Positions 1-11,854 of a DNA stretch of 64,000 nt are shown here, one piece after another; position 1 is the stretch's first letter, and each line of letters opens with the position of its first letter. Made by a program: the position numbers and the translations under genes. The DNA comes from Protonemura montana (taxonomy: Eukaryota; Arthropoda; Insecta; Plecoptera; Nemouridae), in NCBI GenBank assembly GCA_947568835.1, contig OX387603.1:7616943-7680942 (forward strand), given 5' to 3'. The notes under the pieces were generated by a model. It was not told the DNA's origin. It did no database searches and was given only the letters and a program-made list of their open reading frames with translations.

Positions 1-148
1 TTAGTGTGGCTTTTGTGGCAAAAACAGCAAGATCATTTGTGAACAGAAAGTTACTGACATAAGTAAAAGACAAGAGAATGCGAAATGAAACGAAAATAAA
101 TGTAACAAGGTGGTTTATACTTCCACGGTCATTCAAAGTCAGTTTTTA

Positions 149-682
149 CTAATAATAATTTATTTATACATTTGTTTTGAGTTACATGTTATACTCGGTT
201 ACAAACATCTTAATATCATCTCTTAGTACAATTACAATTTTAGAATTTGAGAATTTTAATTTGGGTTTTAAATTTGTTGACATTATCTGCTATGGGATCC
301 ACTAATTCCCTTGGGAGACGATTCCATGCACGTACACTGACTGCTAGAAAGGAGTATTTTCCTATATCTGTGTTGTAGCCCCTTTCCAGCATCTTCTTAG
401 GGTGGTCCGATCTTCCGCGGTCTTGTGCTGTCTCCAGCCTCCTAGCAATATCTCCCCAGGACTTATACCCCACAACTGATTTGTACAAGCCGTTCAGTTT
501 CGCCTCAGTTCGTCTCTGTTTAAGCGATTCCCATCCCTAGTCTGCAATCATTTCTGTTGGACTTTGCCTCGGACCGTATTTCCGAAGTACGTGCCTTGCC
601 GCTTGTCTTTGAACCCTTTCAATTGCTTTTGAGAGCTGCTGTGTGTAAGGATCCCATATGATAGCAGTAACTGCAGTAACTG
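149..682 (-). mobile_element. LINE 3' fragment: reverse transcriptase C-terminus and 3' tail
   Basis: On the minus strand this reads as the thumb and C-terminal part of a non-LTR retrotransposon reverse transcriptase. Visible motifs include a WDPY segment, a QRQAAR segment, a WESL-QRR segment broken by a TAG at 537-539, and the closing AWNRLPRELVDP followed by an F-K-x-x-I stretch that stops at 240-242. The arrangement is that of CR1/L2-like elements. The 3' UTR ends in an AT-rich tail near 149-168 (TAATAATTTATTTATA on plus). Only one stop interrupts about 145 codons, so the copy is 5'-truncated but not very old. The upstream side ends abruptly in a short tandem repeat. The clade assignment is inference. 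Confidence 0.8.
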
Positions 683-735
683 TAACTGTATACAGTAACT
701 GTATACTGTAACTGTATACTAGTAACTGTATACAA
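663..735. repeat. Imperfect tandem repeat of TAACTGTATAC-like units
   Basis: The words GTAACTGTA and TAACTGTATAC recur about six times with small variations, some in partly palindromic order (GTATACAG, CTGTATAC). The array lies exactly where the LINE reverse-transcriptase frame on the minus strand is lost, so it probably expanded at the breakpoint. Confidence 0.7.
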
Positions 736-759
736 TCCAGTATTGCCTAGTTCCTGTTT

Positions 760-1075
760 TGTTGTTCAAATGTTTTTTTGTTGTTAAATTCAAAGTTAAC
801 TGTAAATTCCGTGAACTATTTCTCTTTCCAAACTTAAATTCTATCCGTTAACATAATTTTAGCAAGAAAATGTTATTCCGCGTTTAGCGCTGTTTGTGCA
901 ATTATTCACGGGAAAAGTCTTTCAGAGGAATGCACGTATTCACCAACAAACCCTTGCATGTGCATGTGTGCTCAAAATATGTGCAACGATCTGCTAATTA
1001 AAATAAATTTTTCACTATAATGGTGGCAGCGAGTGGGATTGTCTACTACAATGGTGGCAGCGTGAGGGATTTCTT
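760..1075 (+). mobile_element. Possible LTR end with duplicated primer-binding-site-like motif
   Basis: An AATAAA-containing AT-rich stretch is followed at 1021 by TGGTGGCAGCGAGTGGGATT, which looks like the tRNA primer-binding site just after a Gypsy-type LTR. The motif is repeated 31 bp later at 1052 (TGGTGGCAGCGTGAGGGATT). No gag or pol sequence follows, and the 5' edge of the putative LTR was not located. This could be a relic LTR or chance similarity. Confidence 0.25.
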
Positions 1076-3700
1076 GCATTCAGTTTTTTGTTTTGTTTTT
1101 AAACGAATTGCGCAATATATTTGCTTTGCATTCGGTTCAGAACGAAATGTCAATTATATTCCAGAAAACCATCAATGCAAGTAATGGACCTCGATATTCA
1201 AACACTTAACGCTAGCGCGGTGTAATTTATTATACCCAACAATGTATAGATCAATGATCCGAACAAACTGTCATCAGTTGCAGTTACTAAAATGCAATCG
1301 ATTCATCAAATTCAACAGTGCAAAATTATTTTATGCTAACTTTGTCATTAACCAAGCTGATAAAAACTATTGCTGGAAGGCAATGTGTTTCTAACGAATA
1401 CAGCAGGGTATAATTAATGGCGGTATTCTCTTTTCTATGCAACGGGCTAACAATATCCGGCTGGCACACAGTTACGCACCTACGCACGCGCCTCGTCGTA
1501 CGGTGCATCGTACGGTTGGCGTGCGTAAACAAAGGGTCATTACGCACGCTATTCCAGCCGGGGTAATTACCAAAAGTACTATCAAGTGAAGATAGATTAG
1601 CTGGACCTTTTTTTTTGGTGTATGATGGACTGCAAAAGGAAAATTAAATTTTGCCTCGGTGTATATACGAGCTGTCGTGCGACTTGCTTTACAAGATGCT
1701 AAAGTACGTTGACTCTTAAGTGATGAAGGAGCAATTTAAATGTGGGTGCGTGCTGCACTGGGGGCTGGTAAGTCATTAAGACTCATCTGTTTTTTTTTTT
1801 ATTCACTTCCCAAAAGTAGGGCAAGTTTGGTGACGAAATGGTTTTAAAGTCAGTTTTCAGGGTAAAAAAAACCTAAGAATGGGGAATAAACCTTTTCTGC
1901 CAATTACCACCAATAAGATGGTTTATTGTAAGGGTACGATTGATCCAGCCTTCAGGGTCATCTGCGTCTGGTTGTTTTTTTTTTGTGCAGACTTGGATTC
2001 TTAATAAGAGATTAAACTCGCGTACAAAAGAGTGTCCTACAGTAACTTAGATAAATTAAGCGAGTATCAAGGGCTCGTGGCACCTCCACAGTCGCGAAAA
2101 TAGCGTAGAAGTCTGTTTGTTCAAAGCCTCACCCATTGGTTTTGGTAAAGAGCTTTTGTTTCTGAACTAAATTTCTGCTTGAAACGTATTTATTTTTATG
2201 TTGTGCCCTGAATGATCACGGAATATAATACCGAGAATTTCTTTAATTAGTTTAATACTCTTGGTGCTGGGTATCCTTTTTGCTATTCTTATGGGCTATG
2301 TTTAAAGCGCGCATGTGGTATGTCATCAAATGGTTGTGAAAACAAAATCATTTTTTAAAAGGTAATTAGTAAATGCATAACTAATGAACATAAACATGTG
2401 TTAAAATTATATTTCAAAAGCAAAGATCCCTTTGCAGTTTCCTTTTTGTGAGTTTCTAAAAAATTCGTTCGCAATTTATGTGACTCGAAAGCAGCTCAAC
2501 AAAGTTACTAGTGACTGCTTTAAAGAATTGGAAACAAACCTTAAAAAAATTCTGTGGCAACTTCAATTAATTAATTTTTTAACATTATGCAAAAATGGCT
2601 TGTGTTGCCAGTTTTCTACGGTTACAAGAGGCAAAAGGTAAAAGACAAAATTGCGTCTGTTAACAAGAAAAACACTCTCAAACACGCGTTACTGAAAAAC
2701 ACCTATTACAAACAGCTTAAAAGACAGTTTATTTGAGAACTCATTTTACATTCAAGTTAAATTCATAACGTGCCGTCAAGGGAGTGAGAATAACGTAACA
2801 GCTCCCCGAGGCGCGCGCTCTTGAGCGAGTGCAAATAATCACGTAGCACAAACTAAGCGCTTCTGTATTTCTTTGAAGAAGATCTCCAATACCACTGAGC
2901 AAACAATCTCCTCGCTTCTTCCGCAATTATATAGAAATATCTCATTGAAATAACCGCGAGTGCTTCCTCTCGTGTATCCTATGGGAATCAATTGTCAAAG
3001 TACATGCCATTTTATTTCAAACATGAATCAAGTACGCTTCGTCGAGATTAATTGTGTTGGATCGAGGCTTTGGTATCATTTTGCACAGACTGTGAAAGGG
3101 ACACGTCCCTTTTCGATGACGCACTACTTTTTCGCTATATGTCGTTTCTCATCTTTAAACATTTTCTTTTAGAAAATCGACACTTAAAAGAAAAGTCGGG
3201 AAATCGTGAGCCTTTCCATGATTTAATCCATTACAAGTCCATTACGAGATGGAACATTTCGAAGACCACTTAATCACGTGTGTTGGTAGATTGAGGTTCG
3301 GTTGTCTCGGGTTGAGCCCCTTTGTTCGATAATCAATGGCTATCTGAGGAATGCCCAGTCTATTCTCTCAACACAGTTAGCGCGTTCTTATGAACATTTC
3401 GTGCTAAACGGACAAACATGCGATCAGCGGTTGTAAGGATACAACATGAAGAATCCTTATTAAGAGATTTAAATTAACTTATATTCTTCTGTATTAGCAT
3501 GTATGGAAATGTATTTAATTAGAGTTTCCATAACTGGAGCATTTTATTACTATATACACCAGTCAAAGTAGCAAACTGTTCCCTTAAAGCAAATATTTGT
3601 GAATACTTTGGTACAATTAAGACAATACCTAAGGATTTAGGGCCCAATTAAACATTTTGTTCTGCGCTGTGAGATGTAAGCACTTTAGTACAGCAATATA
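1076..3700. other. No gene seen
   Basis: Only short open frames with no recognisable protein are present. A local CpG-rich patch at about 1450-1560 has facing TACGCACGC and GCGTGCGTA words. Several poly-T tracts occur (1609, 1791, 1976). Confidence 0.5.
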
Positions 3701-3708
3701 TTGATATC

Positions 3709-4460
3709 TTGCAAATATATATGTTGGCTTATCAGTTTTTTTGGTCATATTTTGGTCAAATAGTCATAATGGGGACTGATATTGAAGATGTTAGCGAAAT
3801 AAAGTACTTAGGAGTGGTAATTGATAATACATTTAATTTTAAGGACCATATAAAATCAGTAACTAATCAAATTGAAAACAAAATTAGGATACTTTTACAG
3901 AGAAGGAAGACAACAATCAATGTGGACGAAATCGATAATTTTCAATGCAATACTTAAACCGCATTATAACTACTGTACTACGATTCTAGCAATACCGAAT
4001 GAAAAAGAATATAATAAACTGCAAAAAATTCAAAACAGGGCAGCAAGAATAATCTTAAAATAAAATTGGTTCTTAGACCAAAGAGAAATGTAAAATTCAC
4101 TTCAATGGAAAAATGTAACAGAACATTTTGAAATAGATGTATGGACTTTTTTATTTAAGATCCTACATGGCAAGATGCCAAAGTACTTAGAAATTTAGAC
4201 TTAATTTTAAAGATCACAAACATAACACTAGATCAGATAGAAATTCGTGTGTAGAAGGCAATAATAGTATATTTTATAGAGGAGTAAGAAAGTATTAAGC
4301 ACTTCCTGCAAACATTAATGGTGAGGAAGACGTTAAGTTAAGTAGAAAATTAGAAAGCTATGTTGGTATTTAAATAAAAATTTAAGCTAGGAAATTAAAA
4401 TTATTGAAAATGTACTGTAAATAGCATTTTGTTTTGCTAAATAAACAACTTCAAACAAAC
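3709..4460 (+). mobile_element. Degenerate LINE reverse transcriptase C-terminus with 3' tail
   Basis: The plus-strand frame from 3709 gives VSEIKYLGVVIDNTFNF, the typical start of the RT thumb region of non-LTR elements. Near 3890-3930 it shifts by one frame to YNKLQKIQNRAARIIL, the usual LQ-x-IQNRAARII signature, which stops near 4062. Further decayed blocks (KIL-G-MPKYL-like, then ALPANI before an LSRKLESYVGI stretch) continue to about 4370. An AT-rich 3' UTR ends in AAATAAACAAC. Frameshift and stops make it a dead 5'-truncated copy. The family resembles CR1/L2-type LINEs; the exact clade is inference. Confidence 0.82.
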
Positions 4461-4587
4461 ACCTCTTAAGGATTTGCAGCTTTGCCATCTGCGCTCCAAA
4501 AAAGTTTTGAGCGAGTAGAAATTCAGGGACAAAGCACAAATTCAGAGCCTAAGAGAGAAATTGAGAAAGCCCTGATGAAATTCACCT

Positions 4588-4700
4588 TGGACCGGATCCA
4601 CAAAGCAGAGTTTAGGTTTAACGTTGCGGAGTTTGAAGTGATCAGCCAATCACAGACGGTGTTTCCAGATTTCCAGAAAAACTTAACCCCTAAATAGAAC
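4588..4700 (+). repeat. Dispersed repeat family A, copy 1
   Basis: The stretch GGATCCACAAAGCAGAGTTT, followed by a gap and then CCAATCACAGACGGTGTTT and CAGATTT, also occurs at 18224-18395 and, inverted, at 33601-33722. The copy at 18224 has inverted termini, so the family looks like a small foldback (MITE-like) DNA element. This copy lacks a clear right terminus. Confidence 0.6.
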
Positions 4701-5288
4701 AGCTTATAGATATTTCTTTGTAGAACAGACCCTTTGATAAGTAAGTATGGTGCCGTCCGTGTGAATGACAAGCGCCACTAGATATCCAACTTAACAGGCT
4801 TAGAAAAAAGTTTATAGGTACATGATCTTTGAGCCCAAACAGCTGTTAGCCCCTTTTCAACACAGTATTGCTATAAAAGGCTTCAATACCTTTTTTTTTT
4901 ATTAAGATTAAACATTTCATTTTTTAATAGTCACATCAAAACAGCGTGCTAAATCGAAACGAGCCTTCAGTTGGCAGTATATGAGTTAACAATTTCACAG
5001 CGTCAACGAAGAAAAACTGTTAATGCCATGGTTGCGAGAGCTAGTTCATAAAAATACGCAATTTCCGTCTCTGTGCAGACTATTCGGAAGGTCACTGAAT
5101 CTATGGAGTCTCATGATTTGGAAACCTACCAACGAGACATTAAATCTGCAAATCGCATTGGCTCGATACGGCGCGAACTGTTAACTCACTGTTAGAATAG
5201 GTGAAAGTAGTTAAGCTACAACTCTTTTGCCCCTATTGTTATAATTATTCATGTACTAAAACTTTTTAATTTATACAAAATTTCTCAG
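4701..5288. other. No gene seen
   Basis: AT-rich sequence without a recognisable coding frame or repeat. Confidence 0.45.
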
Positions 5289-5519
5289 AGCACACTCTCG
5301 TTTTGTCGATGGCTACTCCCTTGCTGCCAGGAAGCTTGATGGCCGTCAACCCAACCTAGGGGGTAGCATCGATGTACGGGTGGCAATCAATCGCTTCTGG
5401 AGGGCAAATTGCTCTGCCGGGATCAACCAGCGAGGCTATTATTCGGCGGGTATGCCCCAAACCACTCGCGAGAATGGCGTGCGGCGTCGAGCCATCAGAT
5501 CCAACAACTCAATGACTTA
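5289..5519 (+). other. Unrecognised open stretch, possible terminal exon
   Basis: A GC-richer island stands out from AT-rich flanks. After an acceptor-like TTTCTCAG ending at 5288, one frame stays open for about 76 codons and closes with TAA at 5517-5519. It encodes a segment containing FVDGYSLAARKLDG, then GGSIDVRVAINRFW and RGYYSAGMPQTTRENG. No family is recognised, no partner exon was found, and no polyadenylation signal follows closely. It may be a decayed exon, part of a repeat, or chance. Confidence 0.2.
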
Positions 5520-6150
5520 AAACTAGCATATAAGAGTTAAAATTTTGTGAACTATTTCATTATTAGATATTCTAATGACTTCACAAAAATATTTGTCCAA
5601 ATGGAGACTCGAGTCTAGATCTCCACCTGTCGAGGGTATTGCTTTAACTGGTCTTCTTGGACATGTCATTTTTGGGTGGATTTTAGAGCATTTGATGAGA
5701 ATATCGGACCTCTAAGGGCTACTTCAAGTAGCTCTATTTGTTTGAGCAACATCCGCGACAAGTGGAGATCGCGGTTCAAGTGCCCGTTTGGGAAAACAAT
5801 TTTTAGGTGTTATTAGTGTTTCTAGTAATAAAATACTTTGCGCATTCCAAGCAAATGCAATTGAAATCAGATTTAACATTTTGTACACTAACTTTTCAAC
5901 ATAGTTTTAGATTCAAGGGTATCCATGGAGATGCCGATATTAGCTAACAGAGCTTTGAAATTCTTCATGCTGCTGGTAGAGTCACAGTATCCTATGCTTG
6001 GTTTTATTGAAAAAGCTGTATATTACTCTATAAGCTCACCGCAGGCTAGACGAACAGTGTTTTTCTATAACGCAACTTTCGTTACCTCTCCCTTGGTAAT
6101 AGAAAACGTACTCAAGAATTGCTGAGCTAGATCAACGAAGCGAATTTTTT

Positions 6151-6477
6151 GATTGGTACTGAATACTCTAGAGGTCGCACTGCGTTGTCGTACCAACGAC
6201 AATTTCAATTATTGATTGGTACTGCCCTCGGTCTGATAGATTTCCGATGAGAATTATATAACGCCTCAACGAGCAAGTACTCGCGTCGTGCCTGGCATTT
6301 TAGAGTTGATAATAGCTTTGTCTAGCGTCTAGACTATTACGATTCACGAACACCATGTGTTTGATTGGTTTGGTCATGTTTCATGTTAAAATTAGTTCGC
6401 TGCTCTTGAACGTTCCCTAATGTTGGGTTTGTGAACAGTTGGTGTACCTGGTACCGAGGACGAATTGTCTGATTGGT
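6151..6477 (-). promoter_or_regulatory. Cluster of four inverted CCAAT boxes
   Basis: GATTGGT occurs at 6151, 6214, 6363 and 6471, each reading as ACCAATC on the minus strand. The first two share the longer word TTGATTGGTACTG. Such spacing is compatible with NF-Y sites, but no transcript start or gene is evident on either side, so the regulatory reading is inference. Confidence 0.2.
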
Positions 6478-6570
6478 CAAAAACCAACTCATTTTGACAT
6501 TCGGTTCAGTGCATTAGTTTCCAAGACTTGTTTGAACTTTGCGTTCCAAAAAAAAATCTTATTTCCATGA

Positions 6571-6770
6571 CACCGAACGGTCTGGCTTGTTGGAAACAAC
6601 ATTGTCTTTGGAAACAACGGTTCGAAGATATTCGAAGATATTCGAAGTTAAGCAATACTGCGCTGAGTCAGATATTGGATGGGTGACACGTACAGTTCTG
6701 TTTGGGAGAGAGGCTGGAGAGTTGAAAGTGAGTACAGCAACAACTTTATTCGCCCTCTCGATGTGGGGTT
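6571..6770 (+). mobile_element. 5S rRNA-derived SINE, copy 1
   Basis: From CACCGAACGG this copy follows the 5S-like head shared by four loci in the window: GTTGGAAACA, then GAAGTTAAGCAA (5S box A) and ATTGGATGGGTGACA (box C). It is too divergent and too short at the ends for a working 5S gene. An internal 10-bp triplication (TTCGAAGATA) lies just before box A. The body continues with CAGTTCTGTTTGGGAGAGAGG and AGTACAGCAACAACTTTATTCGCC, which also occurs in the 42.9-kb copy. Confidence 0.75.
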
Positions 6771-6914
6771 TACTTTACTTTGCCCTTGAACGCTGAAGTC
6801 TTTGCCCTCAGGGAGTGAGATGAAGGTGAATTTGTTATCTGCAACTGATTACGTCTTATCAAGATGTTACCAAGAGTTCCAGTTTGATTGTCGCAATTCT
6901 TCGCCATGTACCTA

Positions 6915-7253
6915 CCCCTGAATGCAGCCCGCAGAACATCAAATGAATTTGAAAAATGGATTAAGTTGTACCGACAGAAATAAAACACGGAAAAGCGTCT
7001 GACCTTGGCAATCTTTATCTCTTGTCGTAAAACCTTATTATGTTTTTAATTTTTCTGTTCCTTTCTTCGGTGTTAGTCTTTTCAGCCCCTGAATGCAGCC
7101 CGCAGAGCAATACACGATTTAAGAATGAGCTTTAAACTCAACAGCATAACTTTTTTTTAACAGCTTTCATTCTAAATAATGATTTTAAATTGTTTAACAT
7201 TTTCATTTTCCGTGACAATTAGCTGTGTGCCCCTGAACGCAACCCACAGAGCA
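6915..7253. repeat. Three spaced copies of a 24-bp motif
   Basis: CCCCTGAATGCAGCCCGCAG occurs at 6915 and 7086, and a variant (CCCCTGAACGCAACCCACAG) at 7230. All continue as AGCA or AACA. Spacings are 171 and 144 bp and the intervening sequence is not obviously related. In one frame the motif reads PLNAARR, so decayed duplicated exons are one option. Confidence 0.6.
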
Positions 7254-7874
7254 AGTTCTATCTTCACTGGCTGGTGATTCACCCAAAGTTCAACAAACTC
7301 CGTTGAAATTGAAGGAAATATTTCAGAAAGTGAAAGATTATAATAAATTGTGTTAGCTAAACCAAATATTGTGTTTCATATATATATTTCAGCTCACACC
7401 GCACTCGCTTTAGTGTAGGCTAGAACTTCCTTTTGCATATTCAACACCGGTTATTAATTCACATCTTGACGCCGTTTTGCATGCACCTATCCCGATTCTG
7501 GCGCACACAGCGATAGCCAAGCATCAGATAATTAATTAACATCATCCATCATTCTCTGTTTAATTACTCTTAAAGCTGGAAATGTCACCGGTGACCGCGA
7601 CCGGCTTCATTGTGTGAGGTAGCTTCCTTCTAATTGGTGGACATGAAGTCAACTTCACACAATCTGAAATGGCTACTAATCTCTTCCACTGACAAACACG
7701 ATTACTGGGCACACAATTGGACGACGCTGGACTCGGGCGGGAGCACTTTTTTGTCCGCTTTGTTAGTTGACACTCTTAGATACGAGTTTTCCGGTGATAT
7801 TTTTAGTCTCGGTGTGGGTTGAGGGTTCCATTCACTCAAACCGTACTACCAAAGCGCTAATGTCAAAATTTATT
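7254..7874. other. No gene seen
   Basis: No repeat shared with the rest of the window and no recognisable protein. A 62-codon frame at 7634-7822 matches nothing known to me. Confidence 0.45.
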
Positions 7875-8145
7875 CGTGAAAAATAGCTGCCAAATGACTA
7901 TTTTACCGAAAAAAATTGAGAGTGCTGCTAAGTGGAGTCACCGTCATTTTGAGTGTTACGAAATTTAATTTCGTTACTACTCGCAGATTACTCGCATTTG
8001 AAAATGGTTTACGCTTAATTGATCTTTATTAAAGGTAAACTTAACAATTGATATACGTGTGTCGATATTTTAAATTGTTGTTATTTAATTGTAGAGGTTT
8101 GTTAAAAAGGTCGGTCGCAAGCGCCATCGGGATGCACCTACCGTT
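7875..8145 (+). repeat. Dispersed repeat family B, copy 1
   Basis: Shared blocks are AATGACTATTTTACCG, AAGTGGAGTCACCGTC, GAAATTTAATTTCGTTACT, ACTCGCATTTGAAAATGGTT and AATTGTAGAGGTTTGTTAAA. The same order is found inverted at 47706-48215, and the first part at 20021-20240. About 270 bp long, no coding capacity, probably a non-autonomous DNA element; termini are not resolved. Confidence 0.7.
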
Positions 8146-11100
8146 ACCACGTGTCACCGGCTCGTTTGCTCAGCAGAATCATTAACACTAACCCCTTGGC
8201 TGTACAGATAAACTCAATACTGAAATAATATTAATAGAGGTAAAGAACTAAGTGTTTTCAGATATCTCTCTCTAATTTTAAGAAAATTTTAAAAATATTA
8301 GTAGACTTCTGCTTCATTAAATAATAATTTCGAAAAAATATGCAAGTTTTTGACATTTAAAAAACACGACTTGGCTGAATACCGAATGTCGGTTTTATTA
8401 AAGAAACCTCTGTTTACTTTTATCGAGTTTGTCTACAAATTCATCACATGACACGGTTTTTGAGCGCGGATGAATTTCGTCGCTCTTTTTTCAGCTGTGA
8501 TATTAGTTGGAAAGGGATTTTTTTTAATTAAATTTGGAATTGCAGCGCCTGTTAAAACTGGATGACACTCGGCGCCGCTTTGGTGACGTCTGTGCAGCCT
8601 ACGAAGGTCAGGGTTCGACGCCAAACGAAGTTGATTAAAACGAAGGGTGTAACTGAAAAGTAACTGAAATTATACAAATACACTTTAGAGGTTGTTTAGT
8701 TCGAAGGCGATTTTTCAATGCCGGAAATTTCATTCATGGTCCGGCAATGCTGTAAATCTTGAGTAAAGGATGATCTAGTGTAATTTAGGGGTTAGAGTCT
8801 ACGGGATCAGCAGAGAACATAAAACAATTGAGTAACATGTTACTCTGCTCAATGTACGTCCAAGAGTAAATAATACAAGAGCAGAAAATAGTCCTTGGAG
8901 TCAGTGGTCCATAAATTCAATGAGTACTGCTGGAGGAGCATCTTAACTTCTGAATACTAGATATAGCAAGTCTTGTTTAGGAGCTGGGGGGGGGGGGGGG
9001 GGGGGGCGCACGTCTGAGCTTCCAGTGAGGAAAAAGTGTATAAAGCAGCTAGACTGGTAATCGAGGCTGATGGGTTTTTCCGCGTATCCGGCTGAATTAT
9101 GCAATGGCTTTACCAAGCATGACTCTTGACCTCGTTTTCAAGGACGACGCCGAGGGAGGGGACCCAATAAAATTGCGCAAATCTCCATAAACATTTTGCT
9201 GATAAATAAGCGTCTTTCCATGAAGAAGAAAACACTTTTGAAAAGAAAATAATATTTTTTCTTGCGTAGAAAAGTGTCTGAAAATATTTTCATGTAAGTA
9301 GCTTATTTTACTAAAGAAAACTGTGCCAAAATTGAGAGAAATGGTAAACCGTGCGCCGTTCGTAAAGAGGTTTTACTAGTTTGGGTCAAAATGACCAAAA
9401 GGCAAGCGACATGAAAAAAAAACTATCAAGATGACATACATTTTACTACCAACTCTGTGTTGCTAAATGTGACCGCGTGAAAGCACACAAGAAGTTTCCC
9501 CTTTGAAGCAAAAGATGAATTCAAACTCATATCGATATGCTGTGAGCACGGTTATCAGAACTATGTGGTATCGAGGCGATGCAATTCGGAAAGTTTCTCT
9601 GGCTAGGGTGGTGACAAGAACAAATAAGACACGAGACGAGTTAGTGAAACTTTTCCTGGCCGCCGCGTGTTCGACGCTCGTGAGTTTAACTTCAACAAGT
9701 GCGTCATCGTTTAGCTTGCAGACACGAACCTGCTTTCTTCTGACTTGATAATTTCCTTTAACGGTTTCCTTTAGCGTGGAAATTAGACTGACGGCTGGGG
9801 TACATGCTTGAGAGCTTGTAAAACGGTGGAATATCAATCAAATGCCTACTATGTTTTATATAAATAGGTAGGCCGAAAGTTTAAAATACATTGCAAATTT
9901 ATACAGCGCGTAGTTTAGAAATATGGGTTTTGGTTTTTAATTTGGCCTAGTTTCAACTTACATTCGTCAGTACACGCAAGACAATCAGTGAAGTGAAGGC
10001 CATCGTATCTTCTCTGCTTCATTTATCACGTTTCGTTCAAATTTTACAGAAAATTGCATATTACTGTTGCTGCAAAGTATATATCTATACAATAAATTAA
10101 TTCTTTGTATTTTCCTCCAGTGAAATACAATTTGTTCCTTGTCAGAATCTTTCCATAATTAAAATAGATTGCGTTATCACATTCCTCGTCGTATTATTAA
10201 TGGGCAGTGCGCGAGATGGGAAACGAGCTGGGCGCGCTGGAATTAAATCCAAAAATGCGGGCAGCTCGTGGAGTTGGCGTCAAGGATCGCATCCTGCGAT
10301 TTACGACGGACTTCGGGGTTTTAAGCCAGATGTAAAATCTGAAACAATTGTTTTCATGTTCTTATTGAATAAAAATTATATTCAAAATTTCTTTTGAGTT
10401 TAGCCGTGATTAATTATGCTTTGAAGGATAATAAAATCACTTTTTTCAACGAACTTAGCACCAGTACAATACATTCGGAAACCATTTTAATAAAAAAAAT
10501 GGGAGTACCCATGAAATCCCGATTTTAAATTCCTGTACTCCATATTAAGAAATAATTTATCAAGATCTGTAAAATGAAAAAAGCTTGTAAAGTTGTAAAT
10601 AAAAAATGCATTCAATGTCTACCAACGTCACTCGAGTGACGTCGAAACAGAAGAACGTATGTAATAATGGAACCATGTTTAACGACAACTCCTTGCTCTT
10701 TTTTTTTCCCGTAAAACAAGTCTTTTTCTTTCCGTCTGATAAAATACTGATGCCGAAAGCGCAATCATTGAGATACGACTGCATAAATAAAGACAGCTAC
10801 CGTTTCCCATTCCCGAATGAATTACCATTGTCTCGATTTTATTTCAAATGTTTTACAGCCTGCAGGAATTATGTGAGTACCTATGTAAGTCTCATGTGCA
10901 CAGGTCATGAGATGATTTATTGTACACGTACCGCGAAATGCTCCGCTAGGTACCAACCATTACAAGCTCAAGACGAGACTTCATCCCCAACATTATTGGC
11001 CGATAACGCCGCAACTTAAAAACCAATTGTCGATTTGAATCGACCACGGAGCATTTTTATCGGCAATTCACTACCAAATTGGCAGAGAAAGTTGATGTAA

Positions 11101-11854
11101 CTGCTCTTTCGCTCGCCTCTGGTATTGGGGTATATGGTTATGCCAAGATCCATTCATTTTTCATCTTGCTTATTGCCAACACGGAAACATTTCTGTATGC
11201 TATTTCTAAAGGTATGGAATATTGGCACCGATAGCAGAATAGAGTCCTCGCACTTAATGCCATTGAAAAGTTAGGAACTTAGAGCGTATTACTTATCTTC
11301 AAGCATTCACAGAAAACTTAGGACTGTAAAAGTTTTGGTTTCGATAGAAGCCTTCTCGCTGTCGGCACCTATATAAAGCAAAGTGCAAGAAAAATATTTG
11401 AAAATTCTTTCCGATGTAAAAATTGAACTGGTTTTGCTACGTCGCCGTGGTATAGCCGCAATAATATCAACTTTTACGATATTGCCCCGAAGTGCGTATA
11501 ATGCGTCGAGGGAGGACCCGGTTTTCATTCTGTCCACTCATCTCTTCCAATCCTTCTCTCTCTCTTCCTCTTCTGCAACCCTTCACGTAAGCCCCAAGAC
11601 AACGTGGATGGGAAATACCCCACGGAGGATTCGCGGAAAATGTGATCTTTTTGTCGAGATGACCCAGATTTGATATTTCGAATCGCGCCACTATTTATTC
11701 TCAATCCTCGTCTCAATTCTGCCACGCGTATTCGTGGGTATGCAGTTTTTGCCAGTTGCTTAGCATACATAAGGTTCTGAAAGGATGATTAAACGCGGAA
11801 ACCAAGTATATTGCGCTCGTTCCGCACATTAACATGCCAATTTTATTCGGATTA
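8146..11854. other. No gene seen
   Basis: The longest frames (a 124-codon minus frame at 9463-9837 and a 137-codon plus frame at 10606-11019) show no domain, no splice context and no repeat homology, so they are taken as chance. The stretch contains the G21 run at 8986. Confidence 0.45.
8986..9006. repeat. G homopolymer, 21 bp
   Basis: Twenty-one consecutive G on the plus strand between GAGCT and CGCACG. The same length recurs at 39062-39082. It is a potential quadruplex and a likely site of length polymorphism or assembly error. Confidence 0.95.

Noticed and set aside
9463-9837. 124-codon minus frame with an 81-codon plus frame inside
   Set aside because: No domain, no repeat homology, no splice or polyadenylation context; expected by chance over 64 kb in six frames.
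10606-11019. 137-codon plus frame
   Set aside because: Low-complexity F-rich part and no recognisable motif; no exon signals.
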